Part shown: positions 27,972 through 37,432 of the stretch, in pieces
Numbering within the stretch: position 1 is the first letter of the stretch
Layout of the letters: each line of letters opens with the position of its first letter
DNA from: Kribbella turkmenica
GTDB taxonomy: Bacteria; Actinomycetota; Actinomycetes; Propionibacteriales; Kribbellaceae
NCBI RefSeq assembly: GCF_004348725.1
Contig: NZ_SMKR01000001.1
Coordinates: 52,073 to 116,072 of the forward strand
DNA length: 64,000 nt
Direction of reading: 5' to 3'
The notes under the pieces: model-generated
Told to the model about the DNA's origin: nothing
Database searches by the model: none
What the model saw: only the letters and a program-made list of their open reading frames with translations
Position numbers and translations under genes: made by a program

Positions 27972-29387
27972 ATGACCGTCGCGGGGCCGCTGGATGCGAT
28001 GTTCCTGCTCGGGGAGAGCCGGGAGCAGCCCATGCACGTCGGCGGGTTGATGCTGTTCGAGTTGCCCGAGGGCGCCGGGCGGGATCACGTGTTCCCCGAA
28101 CGGTCCCGGGACTACGTGCCGCGGCTGTACCAGGAGATGGTCGCGGCGCCGGCGGTCGATCCGTTGTTCGCGCAACGGGTGCGGAACCGGCCGCTCGACC
28201 TCGGCTACTGGTCGTGGGAGCCGGACCGCGAGATCGACCTCGAGTACCACGTGCGGCTGTCGGCGCTGCCGCGGCCGGGGCGGTACCGGGAGTTGTTCGA
28301 GCTGACCAGCCGGTTGCACGGCACACTGCTGGACCGGCACCGGCCGTTGTGGGAGATGCATCTGATCGAGGGTGTCGAGGGCCGCCGGTTCGCGCTCTAC
28401 AGCAAGATCCACCACTCGATGATCGACGGTGTGACCGCGCTCCGCCGGCTGCAGGACACGCTGACCACGGACCCCGGCCGGTCGGGCATGCCGGCGACGT
28501 ACGCCTTGCCCGGTGTCGGTGACGCCGCGACGGCCGGGAAGTCCGGGGTGCCCGCCGGTCTCCCGGCACGAGCGCTCGGGGTGGCCGCCCAGACGGTCGG
28601 CGGCGCCGGCCGCCTGGTCGCCGATCTCGCCGGGCTGACCCCGGTCGCCCTGAAGAGCCTGCTGCATTCCACGGTGCCGTTCCAGGCGCCGCGGACGATC
28701 CTCAACCGGTCGATCACCGGTGCTCGCCGGTTCGCCGCGCAGTCCTGGCCGATCGAGCGGCTGGAGAAGGTCCGCGCGATCACCGGCGCCACCCTGAACG
28801 ACGTCATGCTGGCGATGTGTTCAGGTGCCCTGCGCAACTATCTCCTGGAGCTGAACGCCCTGCCGGACAAGGCGATGACGGCGATGGTCCCGGTGTCGCT
28901 GCGCGGCAACACTGCCGCCCCCGGCGGCGGGAACTCGCTCAGCACGATGATCGCCGACCTGGCCACCGACGAGGCGGACCCGGAGTCCCGGATCCGCCGC
29001 ATCATGGCGTCGACCAGCTACGGCAAGGGCGTGCTCTCCTCGCTCAGTCCGCTGCAGAACCTGATGATCGGTGCCCTGGGCTTCGGTGTCGCCGGTCCCG
29101 CGGCGGTGCTGCCAGGGGTGGCCGGTCGGACGATGCCGCCGTACAACGTGGTCATCTCGAACGTGCCCGGGCCGGCCGAGAGCCCGCTGTACTGGAACCG
29201 GTCGCGGCTGCTCGGCATGTATCCGGCCTCGATCGTGCTGAACGGTCAGGCGCTGAACATCAGCGTGACCAGCTACGACCACCACCTGCACTTCGGCCTG
29301 GTCGGCTGCCGCCGGACGGTCCCGCATCTGCAACGGCTGCTCGTCCACCTCGAAACCTCACTCGCCGACCTGGAGAACATCCACTAG
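27972..29387 (+). CDS. Wax ester synthase / diacylglycerol acyltransferase (WS/DGAT)
   Basis: Transfers acyl groups from acyl-CoA to diacylglycerol or long-chain alcohols, making storage lipid at the inner membrane face. The 471-residue protein starts MTVAGPLDAMFLLGE and has the catalytic HHxxxDG motif HHSMIDG (147-153). The family motif around PYNVVISNVPGP lies in the C-terminal domain, and NDVMLAMCSGALR is present. ATG 27972 is chosen because GGGAGG lies 4 bases upstream and family alignments begin here; the open frame extends 54 codons further upstream with low-complexity Arg-rich sequence. Confidence 0.92.
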   Translation: MTVAGPLDAMFLLGESREQPMHVGGLMLFELPEGAGRDHVFPERSRDYVPRLYQEMVAAPAVDPLFAQRVRNRPLDLGYWSWEPDREIDLEYHVRLSALPRPGRYRELFELTSRLHGTLLDRHRPLWEMHLIEGVEGRRFALYSKIHHSMIDGVTALRRLQDTLTTDPGRSGMPATYALPGVGDAATAGKSGVPAGLPARALGVAAQTVGGAGRLVADLAGLTPVALKSLLHSTVPFQAPRTILNRSITGARRFAAQSWPIERLEKVRAITGATLNDVMLAMCSGALRNYLLELNALPDKAMTAMVPVSLRGNTAAPGGGNSLSTMIADLATDEADPESRIRRIMASTSYGKGVLSSLSPLQNLMIGALGFGVAGPAAVLPGVAGRTMPPYNVVISNVPGPAESPLYWNRSRLLGMYPASIVLNGQALNISVTSYDHHLHFGLVGCRRTVPHLQRLLVHLETSLADLENIH

Positions 29388-29515
29388 GCGAGCAGCGCCT
29401 GGATCTGGCCGACCGACTGCTCCAGACCCTCGGCCATGCCCAGGATGAGCTGGTCCATCCGCTCACGCGAGTCGAACACCGACCGCAGTTCCAGCCGGGT
29501 GCCGCCGGCGTACGG
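29384..29515 (-). pseudogene. Remnant of an SRPBCC (AHSA1-like) protein
   Basis: Immediately downstream of the VOC gene on the same strand, a frame without a start codon encodes about 43 residues ending at a TAG (29384-29386). It reads GGTRLELRSVFDSRERMD and then an amphipathic helix QLILGMAEGLEQSVGQIQALLA. I recognise this as the C-terminal end of START-like activator of Hsp90 ATPase homologues. The rest of the gene is missing, and the fragment begins within a few bases of the VOC stop. This looks like a deletion that removed the N-terminal part. Confidence 0.6.
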
Positions 29516-29519
29516 CGAC

Positions 29520-30149
29520 CTACAGCCGGACGGAGCCGGCCGGGGTCCCGAAGACGGCGGAGACCAGACCGGGCTGGCCGTTCGGCCGCCAGTCGACCTC
29601 GAGGTCGTCGAGCAGGTGGTCGGCCGGGTGCCCGATCCAGTCCGTCACCCTGGCCGGGTCGCCGGCGATCTCCAGGGCGGTCAGCTTGATGCCCTTGCCG
29701 CCGACCGACGGGTGCTGGGTCAGGTCGTCCCAGTGCACGAAGAACGGCAGTTGCGGGTCGGCGATCAGGCCCTTCACGCCGATCTGACGCCAGGTCAGGT
29801 TCACCCCGTCCGGCCGGTGCCGGTTGCCGGGCACCGCCTCCCGGCCGAGGCGCTGCTCCATCCGCTCCATGTCGCGGACGGCCACCACCCAGCCGAGCCA
29901 GCCGCCACCGAGCGCCTTGCGGGCACGCACCGCCTGGCCGAACGGCGCCTTGTCCGACGCCGGGTGGTCGAGTACGTCGACCACCTCGATGTAGCGGTCG
30001 TTCTCCAGCGGGAGGACGTGGTTCACGGTGCCGAAGCGCGGGTGCACCCCGCCGTCGACGAACTCGGCGCCGAGGAGTGCGGACAGCCGTTCGAGCGTCG
30101 CCTCACACCCGTCGGGCCCGCAGGCGTACGAAAGATGATCAAGACGCAT
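29520..30149 (-). CDS. VOC superfamily glyoxalase-like protein
   Basis: The 209-residue protein begins MRLDHLSYACGPDGCEATLERLSALLGAEF in separate strands that fit the glyoxalase_3 (PF13468-like) subgroup, with VHPRFGTVNHVLPLENDRYIEVVDV supplying a probable metal-site Glu. The second half has GVKGLIADPQLPFFVHW. It probably binds a divalent metal and acts on a small substrate that cannot be named. Two in-frame Met codons, 30149 and 30158, are possible starts; family alignments favour 30149. Divergent from the next gene, 76 bases apart. Confidence 0.75.
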   Translation of the reverse strand: MRLDHLSYACGPDGCEATLERLSALLGAEFVDGGVHPRFGTVNHVLPLENDRYIEVVDVLDHPASDKAPFGQAVRARKALGGGWLGWVVAVRDMERMEQRLGREAVPGNRHRPDGVNLTWRQIGVKGLIADPQLPFFVHWDDLTQHPSVGGKGIKLTALEIAGDPARVTDWIGHPADHLLDDLEVDWRPNGQPGLVSAVFGTPAGSVRL

Positions 30150-30225
30150 GCCAGTCATTCTGGCCCCGATCACCGACCGTCGCCGATCCGGGGGTGTCGC
30201 CGGGCCCGGACTACGCTGGGGAACC

Positions 30226-31176
30226 ATGCGCACTGTCGTCATCGGTGGCACCGGTCACATCGGCACGTACCTGGTTCCCGAACTGGTCCGGCTCCGGCAC
30301 GAGGTCGTCGTCCTCAGTCGCGGCGAGCGGTCGCCGTACCGGTCGGACGGGGCCTGGTCCCGGGTACGGATGATCCCGGTCGACCGGGACGCCGAAGACG
30401 CCGCGGGCACCTTCGGCGGACGGGTCGCGGACCTGGAGCCGGATGTCGTCGTCGACCTGATCTCCTTCACCGAGGACAGCACGCGTCAGCTCGCCGAGGC
30501 GGTGCAGGGAAGGATCCAGCACCTGCTGCACTGCGGCACCATCTGGATCCACGGTCCGAGTGGGCGGGTGCCGACCCGTGAGGACACGCCGCGCCGGCCG
30601 TTCGGCGACTACGGCATCCAGAAGGCCGCGATCGAGACCTACCTGCTCGACCGCGCCCGGCGCGACGGCCTGCCGGTCACGCTCATCCACCCCGGGCACA
30701 TCAGCGGTCCCGGCTGGACCCCGATCAACCCGGCCGGCAACCTCGACCTCGGGGTGTTCGAGAAGCTTGCCCGGGGCGACGAACTGGTGCTGCCGAACTT
30801 CGGGCTCGAGACCGTTCAGCACGTGCACGCCGCGGACGTCGCCGGCATGTTCCTCGCCGCGCTGCGGAACCACTCGGTCGCGACCGGCGAGAGCTTCCAC
30901 GCCGTCGCCGAGGGGGCGATGACCCTGCGTGGGTACGCCGAGGGCGTGGCGGGCTGGTTCGGCAAGGACGCGCGGCTCGGCTTCCTGCCGTGGGACGAGT
31001 GGCGCAGGACCGTGCCGGAACGCGACGCGGCCGCCACCTACGACCACATCGCCCACAGCCCGCACTGCTCGATGGAGAAGGCCGCGCGCCTGCTCGGATT
31101 CCGGCCGCGCTACTCCGCGCTCGACGCCGCGCTGGACGGCGTCAGCTGGCTGGTCGACAACGGCAAGATCACTTAG
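30226..31176 (+). CDS. NAD-dependent epimerase/dehydratase family protein
   Basis: The 316-residue extended SDR protein has the Rossmann motif GGTGHIG (7-13), a catalytic-type Tyr-x3-Lys in YGIQK, and an [15 protein letters not shown] loop. It acts on a nucleotide sugar or a similar substrate; the exact reaction is not readable. TACGCT (30212-30217) lies 8 bases before the ATG, predicting a leaderless message. Its stop overlaps the end of the convergent Cys-rich gene by 8 bases. Confidence 0.8.
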   Translation: MRTVVIGGTGHIGTYLVPELVRLRHEVVVLSRGERSPYRSDGAWSRVRMIPVDRDAEDAAGTFGGRVADLEPDVVVDLISFTEDSTRQLAEAVQGRIQHLLHCGTIWIHGPSGRVPTREDTPRRPFGDYGIQKAAIETYLLDRARRDGLPVTLIHPGHISGPGWTPINPAGNLDLGVFEKLARGDELVLPNFGLETVQHVHAADVAGMFLAALRNHSVATGESFHAVAEGAMTLRGYAEGVAGWFGKDARLGFLPWDEWRRTVPERDAAATYDHIAHSPHCSMEKAARLLGFRPRYSALDAALDGVSWLVDNGKIT

Positions 31177-31906
31177 AGGCGGGATGCGGCAGCAGCCGCC
31201 CGGCCTCGAGGTACTCCCGGCAGTACGACGCCAGCACGTCGTACGCCTTCAGGCCCATCAGCGTCTGCAACTCGACCTTGCTGGACTCGAAGACGGCCTC
31301 GACGCCGATGTGGGCCTCGGTGTTGCCGGTGCAGTACCAGTCCAGGTCGTGCCCACCCGGACCCCAGCCGCGCCGGTCGTACTCGCCGATCCCGACCTCG
31401 GTGTACGTCGTACCGTCGGGGCGCTCGACCTCGCGGAAGGTCCGGCGGATCGGCAGCTGCCAGCAGACGTCCGGCTTAGTCTCGACGAAGTGCACACCCT
31501 TCTTCAGGGCCAGCCCGTGCAGCGCGCAGCCGCCGCCACCGGGGAAGTCCGGGCGGTTCAGGAAGATGCAGGCGCCGCCCCAGACCCGGGTCTTGCGGTC
31601 ACCGTCGTCGTCGGTCTCGACCCAGCCGTTCTTCCGGCCCTCCTTGCGGAACTGCCAGTCCTCCTTGGTGAGTTCCTTGACGTACGCCTTCACCCGCTTC
31701 TCGTCGTCCTCGTCGGAGAAGTGCGCGCCGAGGGTGCAGCAGCCGTCGTTCGGCCGGCCCTTGTAGATGCCCCGGCAACCACCACCGAAGATGCAGGTCC
31801 AGTTGGACGTCAGCCAGGTCAGGTCGCAGCGGAACACCTGGTCGGGGTCTTCCGGATCGATGAACTCGACCCAGGCACGGGGAAAATCGAGAGAAACCTC
31901 AGGCAC
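31169..31906 (-). CDS. Cys-rich metal-binding-like protein (Rv0495c family)
   Basis: A 245-residue cytoplasmic protein with at least eight conserved-looking cysteines: CIFGGGC, CC in [34 protein letters not shown], and isolated Cys near WYCTG. This pattern matches the actinobacterial family of M. tuberculosis Rv0495c, of unknown function, and suggests an iron or zinc centre. Synteny agrees: Rv0495c lies divergent from the exopolyphosphatase gene Rv0496, as here. The start is GTG 31906; the open frame continues far upstream only as antisense to the ppx side. Family assignment is from memory. Confidence 0.75.
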   Translation of the reverse strand: MPEVSLDFPRAWVEFIDPEDPDQVFRCDLTWLTSNWTCIFGGGCRGIYKGRPNDGCCTLGAHFSDEDDEKRVKAYVKELTKEDWQFRKEGRKNGWVETDDDGDRKTRVWGGACIFLNRPDFPGGGGCALHGLALKKGVHFVETKPDVCWQLPIRRTFREVERPDGTTYTEVGIGEYDRRGWGPGGHDLDWYCTGNTEAHIGVEAVFESSKVELQTLMGLKAYDVLASYCREYLEAGRLLPHPASK

Positions 31907-31993
31907 CTGGAAAGCGTACGCGCGATCCTGCCGCAACCGTGAACGAAGACTCCGGAACGCGCCCAGGTTCCGGCGGTCCAGTAGCGTGAGGGT

Positions 31994-32926
31994 ATGCGGC
32001 TCGGCGTACTCGACGTGGGATCCAACACCGTCCACCTGCTCGTGGTGGACGCGCACCGCGGTGCCGCGCCGCTGCCGGCGTACTCGCACAAGACCGAGTT
32101 GCGGTTGGCCGAGCACCTCGACAAGGACGGCAAGATCGCACAGTCCGGCTCCGACGGACTGGTGTCGTTCGTCAAGGAGGCGGCCGAGCTGGCCGAGGAC
32201 AAGGGCTGCGAGTCGGTGCTCGCGTTCGCCACCTCGGCGCTGCGGGAGGCGCCGAACGGCGAGAAGGTGCTCGACCGGGTGCGCAAGGAGACCGAGGTCG
32301 ACCTGCAGGTGCTGACCGGTGAGGACGAGGCCCGGCTGACGTTCCTCGCCGTCCGGCGCTGGTTCGGCTGGTCGTCGGGACGGCTGGCGGTCTTCGACAT
32401 AGGAGGCGGCTCGCTGGAGATCGCCGCCGGGTCCGACGAGGAGCCGACGGTCGCGGTGTCGGTTCCGCTCGGCGCCGGCCGGCTGACCCGCGAGGGGCTG
32501 ACCACGGACCCGCCGGACAAGGACGAGGTCCGGGCGCTGCGGAAGCGGATCCGGATGGAGATGGCTGCCGTCGCGGGCGACGTACTGCGGGCGGGCCGGC
32601 CGCAGCGGTCGGTCGCCACCAGCAAGACGTTCCGCTCGCTGGCCAGGATCTGCGGGGCCGCGCCCTCGGACGAGGGGCCGTACGTGCCGCGCGGACTGGA
32701 CCGCGACGACCTGGCCGAGTGGATGCCGAAGCTGACCAAGATGTCCGCGTCCGAGCGGGCCGAGCTGCCCGGGGTGTCGGCCGGCCGGTCCCTCCAGCTG
32801 CTGGCCGGCGCGCTGGTCGCGGACGCGGTGATGGACCTGTTCGACCTGCCGTCGCTCGAGGTCTGTCCGTGGGCGCTGCGGGAGGGTGTCATCCTGTCCC
32901 GGCTCGACCAGTTGCAACCCCGATGA
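31994..32926 (+). CDS. ppx: Exopolyphosphatase / pppGpp phosphohydrolase family
   Basis: The 310-residue ASKHA-fold enzyme has the first phosphate loop [15 protein letters not shown] (3-17), the conserved TSALREAPN segment, an acidic catalytic region [11 protein letters not shown] and the second loop [10 protein letters not shown]. It lacks the long C-terminal domain of E. coli Ppx, like M. tuberculosis Rv0496, which degrades short-chain polyphosphate. TAGCGT sits 6 bases before the ATG, so the mRNA is probably leaderless. It starts a run of plus-strand genes to 34994. Confidence 0.9.
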   Translation: MRLGVLDVGSNTVHLLVVDAHRGAAPLPAYSHKTELRLAEHLDKDGKIAQSGSDGLVSFVKEAAELAEDKGCESVLAFATSALREAPNGEKVLDRVRKETEVDLQVLTGEDEARLTFLAVRRWFGWSSGRLAVFDIGGGSLEIAAGSDEEPTVAVSVPLGAGRLTREGLTTDPPDKDEVRALRKRIRMEMAAVAGDVLRAGRPQRSVATSKTFRSLARICGAAPSDEGPYVPRGLDRDDLAEWMPKLTKMSASERAELPGVSAGRSLQLLAGALVADAVMDLFDLPSLEVCPWALREGVILSRLDQLQPR

Positions 32927-32962
32927 AGCACCACCCCTGACGAACCACCGCGAAGGCAGCAG

Positions 32963-33817
32963 ATGAGCACCAGCAAGACCGCCCGGATCGGCCTGTCGAC
33001 CGCTTCTGTCTACCCCGAGTCGACGGCGAGCGGGTTCGAACTGGCGGCCCGGCTCGGGTACGACGGGGTCGAGGTGATGGTCGGCATCGACCCGCTGAGC
33101 ACCCAGGTCGGCGCGGTCCAGCGCCTGGTCGACTACCACCACCTGCCGGTGCTGGCGATCCACGCACCGTGTCTGCTGATCACCCAGCGGGTCTGGGGAA
33201 CGGACCCGTGGGAGAAGCTGGAGCGCAGCGCCGAGGCCGCCAGGGTGCTCGGCGCCGACGTGGTCGTCGTCCACCCGCCGTTCCGCTGGCAGCGGGACTA
33301 CGCGCGCGGGTTCGTCGAGGGGATCGCGCGGCTGGAGGACGAGACCGGTGTGATCTTCGCGGTCGAGAACATGTACCCGTGGCGGGCTCCGGGCCGCGGC
33401 CTGCAGGCGTACGCGCCGAGCTGGGATCCGACCGAGCAGGACTACGCCCACACCACCCTCGACCTGTCGCACTCGTCGACCGCCGAGCAGGACTGTGTCG
33501 AGCTCGCCGAGACGATGGGCCGGAGCCTCACCCACATCCACCTGACCGACGGCACCGGTTCGGCGAAGGACGAGCACCTGGTGCCGGGACGTGGCACCCA
33601 GCGGGCCGCGGACCTGCTGAACAACCTGGCGAACCAGGACTTCCGCGGTCACATCATCATCGAGATCAACACCCGCCGGGCGACCAGCCGGTCCGAACGC
33701 GAGGTCGACCTGGTCGAGTCGCTGGAGTTCACCCGCAAGCACTTCGTCCGCACCTCCACCCGCCGGTCGTCGTTCGCCGTCACCCCGGAGGGGGAGATCT
33801 CGGAGCTGACGCCATGA
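32963..33817 (+). CDS. TIM-barrel sugar isomerase/epimerase-like protein
   Basis: The 284-residue protein has the xylose-isomerase-like (AP endonuclease 2) barrel pattern: [61 protein letters not shown] and HIHLTDGTG. Metal ligands expected from the family (His, Glu, Asp, His) are all visible. It matches the position of M. tuberculosis Rv0498, two genes after the exopolyphosphatase. Substrate unknown. GAAGG lies 8 bases upstream of ATG. The stop overlaps the TetR start (ATGA). Confidence 0.82.
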   Translation: MSTSKTARIGLSTASVYPESTASGFELAARLGYDGVEVMVGIDPLSTQVGAVQRLVDYHHLPVLAIHAPCLLITQRVWGTDPWEKLERSAEAARVLGADVVVVHPPFRWQRDYARGFVEGIARLEDETGVIFAVENMYPWRAPGRGLQAYAPSWDPTEQDYAHTTLDLSHSSTAEQDCVELAETMGRSLTHIHLTDGTGSAKDEHLVPGRGTQRAADLLNNLANQDFRGHIIIEINTRRATSRSEREVDLVESLEFTRKHFVRTSTRRSSFAVTPEGEISELTP

Positions 33818-34404
33818 CCACCCGCGCGGCACGGCCCGGGCGGCGGCCGGGTGGGCCGGACACGCGCGGCGAGATCCTGCGGGCGGCCCGGGAATCCTTT
33901 GCGGACAAGGGTTTCAGTGCCACCTCGCTCCGCGGTATCGCCCGCGAGGCCGGTGTGGACGCGGCTCTGGTGCACCACTACTTCGACAGCAAGGACGAGC
34001 TGTTCATCGAGTCGATGGCACTGCCGGTCGACCCCCGCCAGATCGCCGCCCGCATCATGGACGGCCCGCCGGAGGAGCTCGGCCGCCGGATCGCCACCGT
34101 CTTCCTCGGGGTCTGGGAGTCGCCTGACGGCCAGCAGCGGATGAAAGCGATCTTCCGCAGCGTGGTGAGCAGCGACGCGGTGGCCCGGATCATGCGCGAG
34201 GGCGTCGGCCAGATGATCATCCAGCCGGTGTCCCGCTCCCTCGACGCGCCCGACGCCCACCTGCGCGTCAGCCTGGCCGCGACCCAGCTCATCGGCGTCG
34301 CCATGGCCCGCTACCTGGTCGAGCTCGAACCGGTCGCGTCCACCGACCTAACCACCCTGATCGACCGGCTGGCCCCGGTGCTGCAACTCCACCTCACCGG
34401 CTGA
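33814..34404 (+). CDS. TetR family transcriptional regulator
   Basis: The 196-residue protein has an N-terminal [42 protein letters not shown] in order, covering residues 18-57, with the usual TetR helix 3. The C-terminal ligand/dimer domain is of the TetR_C_17-like type, seen in several actinobacterial repressors. It is coupled by ATGA to the TIM-barrel gene and by TGATG to the HD gene. It may regulate this operon or the ABC exporter promoter at 35001-35044, which has an inverted repeat at the start codon; both are inference. Confidence 0.88.
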   Translation: MTTRAARPGRRPGGPDTRGEILRAARESFADKGFSATSLRGIAREAGVDAALVHHYFDSKDELFIESMALPVDPRQIAARIMDGPPEELGRRIATVFLGVWESPDGQQRMKAIFRSVVSSDAVARIMREGVGQMIIQPVSRSLDAPDAHLRVSLAATQLIGVAMARYLVELEPVASTDLTTLIDRLAPVLQLHLTG

Positions 34405-34994
34405 TGCAGCTCCCGACGGACCGCGAGATCCGTGCCCTGCATCGCGATCACGCACCCACGCGCGCGGCCTTCGAGTCAGTGTACGTGCACTGCGAACTCG
34501 TCTCACGGATCGCCGAGCAGTTCCTTTCCGGGCTGGACGTCGACGGAGACCTCGTCCGGGCGGGCTGCCTGCTGCACGACCTGGGCGTCTACCGCCTCTA
34601 CGGTCCGTCCGGAGAGCTCGACACGGCCGGCTACATCCGGCACGGCGTACTCGGGCACGAACTGCTGCACGATCTCGGCTTCCCGGAGGAGCTCGCCCGG
34701 TTCTGCTCCCGGCACACCGGGGTCGGCCTCGCGCGGGACGACGTACGCCGGCAGGCGTTGCCGATCCCGGTCGACGACTACGTCCCCGGGACGCCCGAGG
34801 AGGAACTCGTCCTGTACGCCGACAAGTTCCACAGCAAGCGCACGCCGCCGGTCTTCGTGTCCGGTGACTCGTACGCCGCTCAGGTCGCCCGGTGGGGAGC
34901 TGACAAGGCGACGGCGTTCGGCCGGCTGCGGGAGCGGTACGGCGAACCGGACCTGGAGTCCCTGAGTGCGCGGGCCGGTCACCGTGTGAGCTGA
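34404..34994 (+). CDS. HD-domain phosphohydrolase
   Basis: The 196-residue protein has His29, the HD pair His58-Asp59 in CLLHDLGVY, a second His-rich segment (GHELLHDLGF, SRHTGVGL) and a distal Asp in ADKFHSK. These are the metal ligands of small HD phosphohydrolases acting on nucleotides or similar substrates. The exact substrate is open. It begins one base into the TetR stop (TGATG), so it is translationally coupled. The ABC exporter begins 43 bases later from its own promoter. Confidence 0.83.
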   Translation: MQLPTDREIRALHRDHAPTRAAFESVYVHCELVSRIAEQFLSGLDVDGDLVRAGCLLHDLGVYRLYGPSGELDTAGYIRHGVLGHELLHDLGFPEELARFCSRHTGVGLARDDVRRQALPIPVDDYVPGTPEEELVLYADKFHSKRTPPVFVSGDSYAAQVARWGADKATAFGRLRERYGEPDLESLSARAGHRVS

Positions 34995-35000
34995 AACCTC

Positions 35001-35044
35001 TTGCCAAGTCGACCACGCCCGCTCTAAATTCATCACATGATGAA
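35001..35044 (+). promoter_or_regulatory. ABC exporter promoter with inverted repeat at the start codon
   Basis: TTGCCA (35001-35006), 18-base spacer, TAAATT (35025-35030), then 6 bases to ATG 35037: a good sigma-70-like promoter giving a leaderless mRNA. The inverted repeat TTCATCA-CA-TGATGAA (35029-35035 with 35038-35044) covers the transcription start and start codon, a classic repressor position. Confidence 0.6.
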
Positions 35045-35759
35045 AAATGCGGTGAGCTGCCGGGAGGTCGTGGTGGTCCGCGGCGACCGGGAAGTCCTGC
35101 ACGGGGTCGGGTTCGACCTCCGGGCCGGGACCGTGACCGGGCTGCTCGGTCCGTCCGGTTGCGGCAAGACGACGCTGATCCGGGCGATCGTCGGCCTCCA
35201 GGCCAAGGTGACCGGCGACGTCGCCGTCCTCGGGCTGCCCGCGGGCGCACCCAAGCTGCGCGGCCGGATCGGGTACGTCACCCAGGAGCCGAGCGTGTAC
35301 GGCGATCTGAGTGTGTCCGAGAATCTGCGCTTCTTCGCCGCCGTCCTCGGTGTGCCGGCCGACGACGTCGATCGGGTCATTGACGCGGTCGAGCTGCGCT
35401 CGCATGCCGACGTACGCGTCGATCGTCTCTCCGGCGGCCAGCGGTCCCGGGCCTCGCTCGCCGCTGCGCTGCTCGGCGACCCGGAGCTGCTTGTTCTCGA
35501 CGAGCCGACCGTCGGCCTCGACCCGGTACTGCGGCGCGACCTGTGGAACCTCTTCCACTCGCTGGCCGACGCCGGCGCGACCTTGCTCGTCTCCAGTCAC
35601 GTCATGGACGAGGCGTCCCGCTGCGACCGGCTTCTGCTCATGCGCGACGGTGACCTGCTCGCCGACGACACCCCGCAAGCCCTGCTCGACTCGGTCGGAA
35701 CCGACGACATCGAGCAAGTCTTCCTCACCCTCATCGACCGGAAGGCAGGTGCGCGATGA
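35037..35759 (+). CDS. ABC exporter ATP-binding protein
   Basis: The 240-residue ATPase is intact: Walker A GPSGCGKTT (39-47), Q-loop YVTQEPS, signature LSGGQ, Walker B LLVLDEPT and H-loop SSHVMDEA. It belongs to the ABC-2 (DrrA/NatA-like) exporter class. A second ATG directly follows the first in frame. It drives the permease encoded next, which overlaps it by 4 bases. Together they could export a drug, lipid or polyketide; the cargo is not readable. It gives a useful contrast to the dead ATPase at 23504-24055. Confidence 0.93.
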   Translation: MMKNAVSCREVVVVRGDREVLHGVGFDLRAGTVTGLLGPSGCGKTTLIRAIVGLQAKVTGDVAVLGLPAGAPKLRGRIGYVTQEPSVYGDLSVSENLRFFAAVLGVPADDVDRVIDAVELRSHADVRVDRLSGGQRSRASLAAALLGDPELLVLDEPTVGLDPVLRRDLWNLFHSLADAGATLLVSSHVMDEASRCDRLLLMRDGDLLADDTPQALLDSVGTDDIEQVFLTLIDRKAGAR

Positions 35760-36493
35760 CACCCCGGGTCACCTTCGCCGTCGCTGCGCGCGTCCTCGCC
35801 CAGCTGCGCCGCGACCACCGCACCGTCGCCATGCTGATTGTGCTGCCGGCGTTGCTGGTCAGCCTGATGTGGTGGATGTTCACCGGCAATCCAGCCACCT
35901 TCGACCGCGTCGGCGGGCCGCTGCTGGCGGTCTTCCCGTCGATCATCATGTTCGTCGTCACGTCGGTCGCGACCCTGCGCGAGCGGTCCACCGGGACGCT
36001 GTCGCGGCTCTTCACGATGCCGATGGGGAAGCTGGACTTCCTGTTGGGATACGCACTGGCGTTCGCGTTGATCGCCGTGGTGCAGGCGTTGGTCGTGGTG
36101 TCGATCGCTCTGTACGCCTTGGATCTGGACATCCGGGGTGCCGCGTGGCAGCTGGGGGTGGTCGCCGTACTCGACGGTGTCCTCGGGACGGCGCTCGGGC
36201 TGTTCGCCAGCGCCTTCGCCGCGACCGAGTTCCAGGCGGTGCAGATGATGCCGGCGGTGATGATCCCGCAGATCCTGCTGTGCGGACTCCTCGTTCCCCG
36301 GGACCAGCTGCCGGGTGTCCTGCACGCGGTCAGCGACGTCCTGCCGCTGTCGTACGCCGTCGACGCGGTCTCAAGCGTTGCCCAAGGCAACGGGTTCACC
36401 TCCGGTGCCGGGGTCGATGCGCTGGTGGTGATCGCGTTCATCCTCGCCGCCCTGGGCCTAGGCGCCGCCACCCTCCGCCGACGCACCGCTTGA
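35756..36493 (+). CDS. ABC-2 type exporter permease
   Basis: The 245-residue protein has six hydrophobic segments. The ABC-2 family pattern is clear: an early VLPALLVSLMWWMF helix, TLRERSTGTLSRLFTMPM in the cytoplasmic loop, and QMMPAVMIPQILLCGLLVPRDQLP in separate parts of the conserved C-terminal region. It starts ATGA inside the ATPase stop, indicating a two-gene unit. No gene of an obvious cargo pathway is adjacent. Confidence 0.9.
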   Translation: MTPRVTFAVAARVLAQLRRDHRTVAMLIVLPALLVSLMWWMFTGNPATFDRVGGPLLAVFPSIIMFVVTSVATLRERSTGTLSRLFTMPMGKLDFLLGYALAFALIAVVQALVVVSIALYALDLDIRGAAWQLGVVAVLDGVLGTALGLFASAFAATEFQAVQMMPAVMIPQILLCGLLVPRDQLPGVLHAVSDVLPLSYAVDAVSSVAQGNGFTSGAGVDALVVIAFILAALGLGAATLRRRTA

Positions 36494-36599
36494 TTTCCCC
36501 ATGCTCCCACCTACCCCGCACGCGGCTTGCTGCAATTGAGGCCGCATCGCCCCAAACCCGCGTGCGTTGAGGGAACTGTCCCACCTATCGTGGCTCGGC

Positions 36600-37421
36600 A
36601 TGGAGGTGCATTCGCCTGGTCGGGCGCAGTCGTGGGGGGATTGCGATCCGGACGTGGAGGCCTACGTCCGGGACGCCTTGGACGCGATCGGGCTTCGGAC
36701 CGTCGGGGTGTACGTGCACGGGTCCCTCGCGATGGACTGTTTCTACCGGGCGAAGAGCGACGTGGATGTCCTGGTGGTCGTGCCGGAAACCCTCACCGGC
36801 GCCGAGCGCGAGCACGTCGCCCGAACGCTCGCCGAACGGTCGGAACATCGCCCGATGCCGGGGGATCTCGAGTTGTCGGTCCTCACCGTCGAGCAGGCCG
36901 CGAATCACCAGCACCCGCGCCCCTTCGAGGTGCACTACTCAGCCGCCTGGACCGGCAGCATTCTCGACGGCCGCGTGGACTACGCGGGCACCCACCGCGA
37001 CCCGGACCTCGCCGCACACATCACCGTCACCCGCGAGCGAGGCGCGACCGTCAGCGGACCATCCCCGCGTGACCTCTTCGCCCCGGTCCCACACGACGAC
37101 TACCTCGTGGCGATCACCGCCGACCTCCACGACATCCTCTCCGGCGAAGAACTCCTCTCAGCGCCGTACTACGGCGTACTCAACGCCTGCCGGGTCCTGG
37201 CAACCATCAAGCTCGGCCCAGGAACCGTGCTCAGCAAGGAAGAAGGCGTCCCCTGCGCCCGCGACAACCTCCCGTCGCAGCACCACGCACTCATCGAGCA
37301 GGCCCTCACCTGCTACCGCAGCTCCGAACCCGTGGCACCCGAGCAACGAGCCACCGACGGCCACGACTGGGATCGCGCCGCTTTGCTGGCGTTCCGGGAC
37401 GCGATCCGCGCGCGGATCTGA
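36600..37421 (+). CDS. ANT(3'')-like nucleotidyltransferase
   Basis: The 273-residue protein has a nucleotidyltransferase core with VHGSLAMDCF and the metal-binding pair Asp54/Asp56 in KSDVDVLVV, then a C-terminal all-helical domain with NACRVLATIKLGPGTVLSKEEG in separate helices. This two-domain layout is that of the AadA/ANT(9) aminoglycoside adenylyltransferases and their environmental relatives. Whether it modifies an antibiotic is unknown. TATCGT at 36586-36591 lies 8 bases upstream of ATG 36600, supporting a leaderless start; a TTG at 36567 would be an N-terminal extension. Convergent with the DUF3626 pseudogene. Confidence 0.75.
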   Translation: MEVHSPGRAQSWGDCDPDVEAYVRDALDAIGLRTVGVYVHGSLAMDCFYRAKSDVDVLVVVPETLTGAEREHVARTLAERSEHRPMPGDLELSVLTVEQAANHQHPRPFEVHYSAAWTGSILDGRVDYAGTHRDPDLAAHITVTRERGATVSGPSPRDLFAPVPHDDYLVAITADLHDILSGEELLSAPYYGVLNACRVLATIKLGPGTVLSKEEGVPCARDNLPSQHHALIEQALTCYRSSEPVAPEQRATDGHDWDRAALLAFRDAIRARI

Positions 37422-37432
37422 CACCGCACCGC

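Noticed and set aside
26145..28667. 840-codon minus-strand frame
   Set aside because: Antisense to the GH20 and WS/DGAT genes, both of which have intact catalytic motifs.
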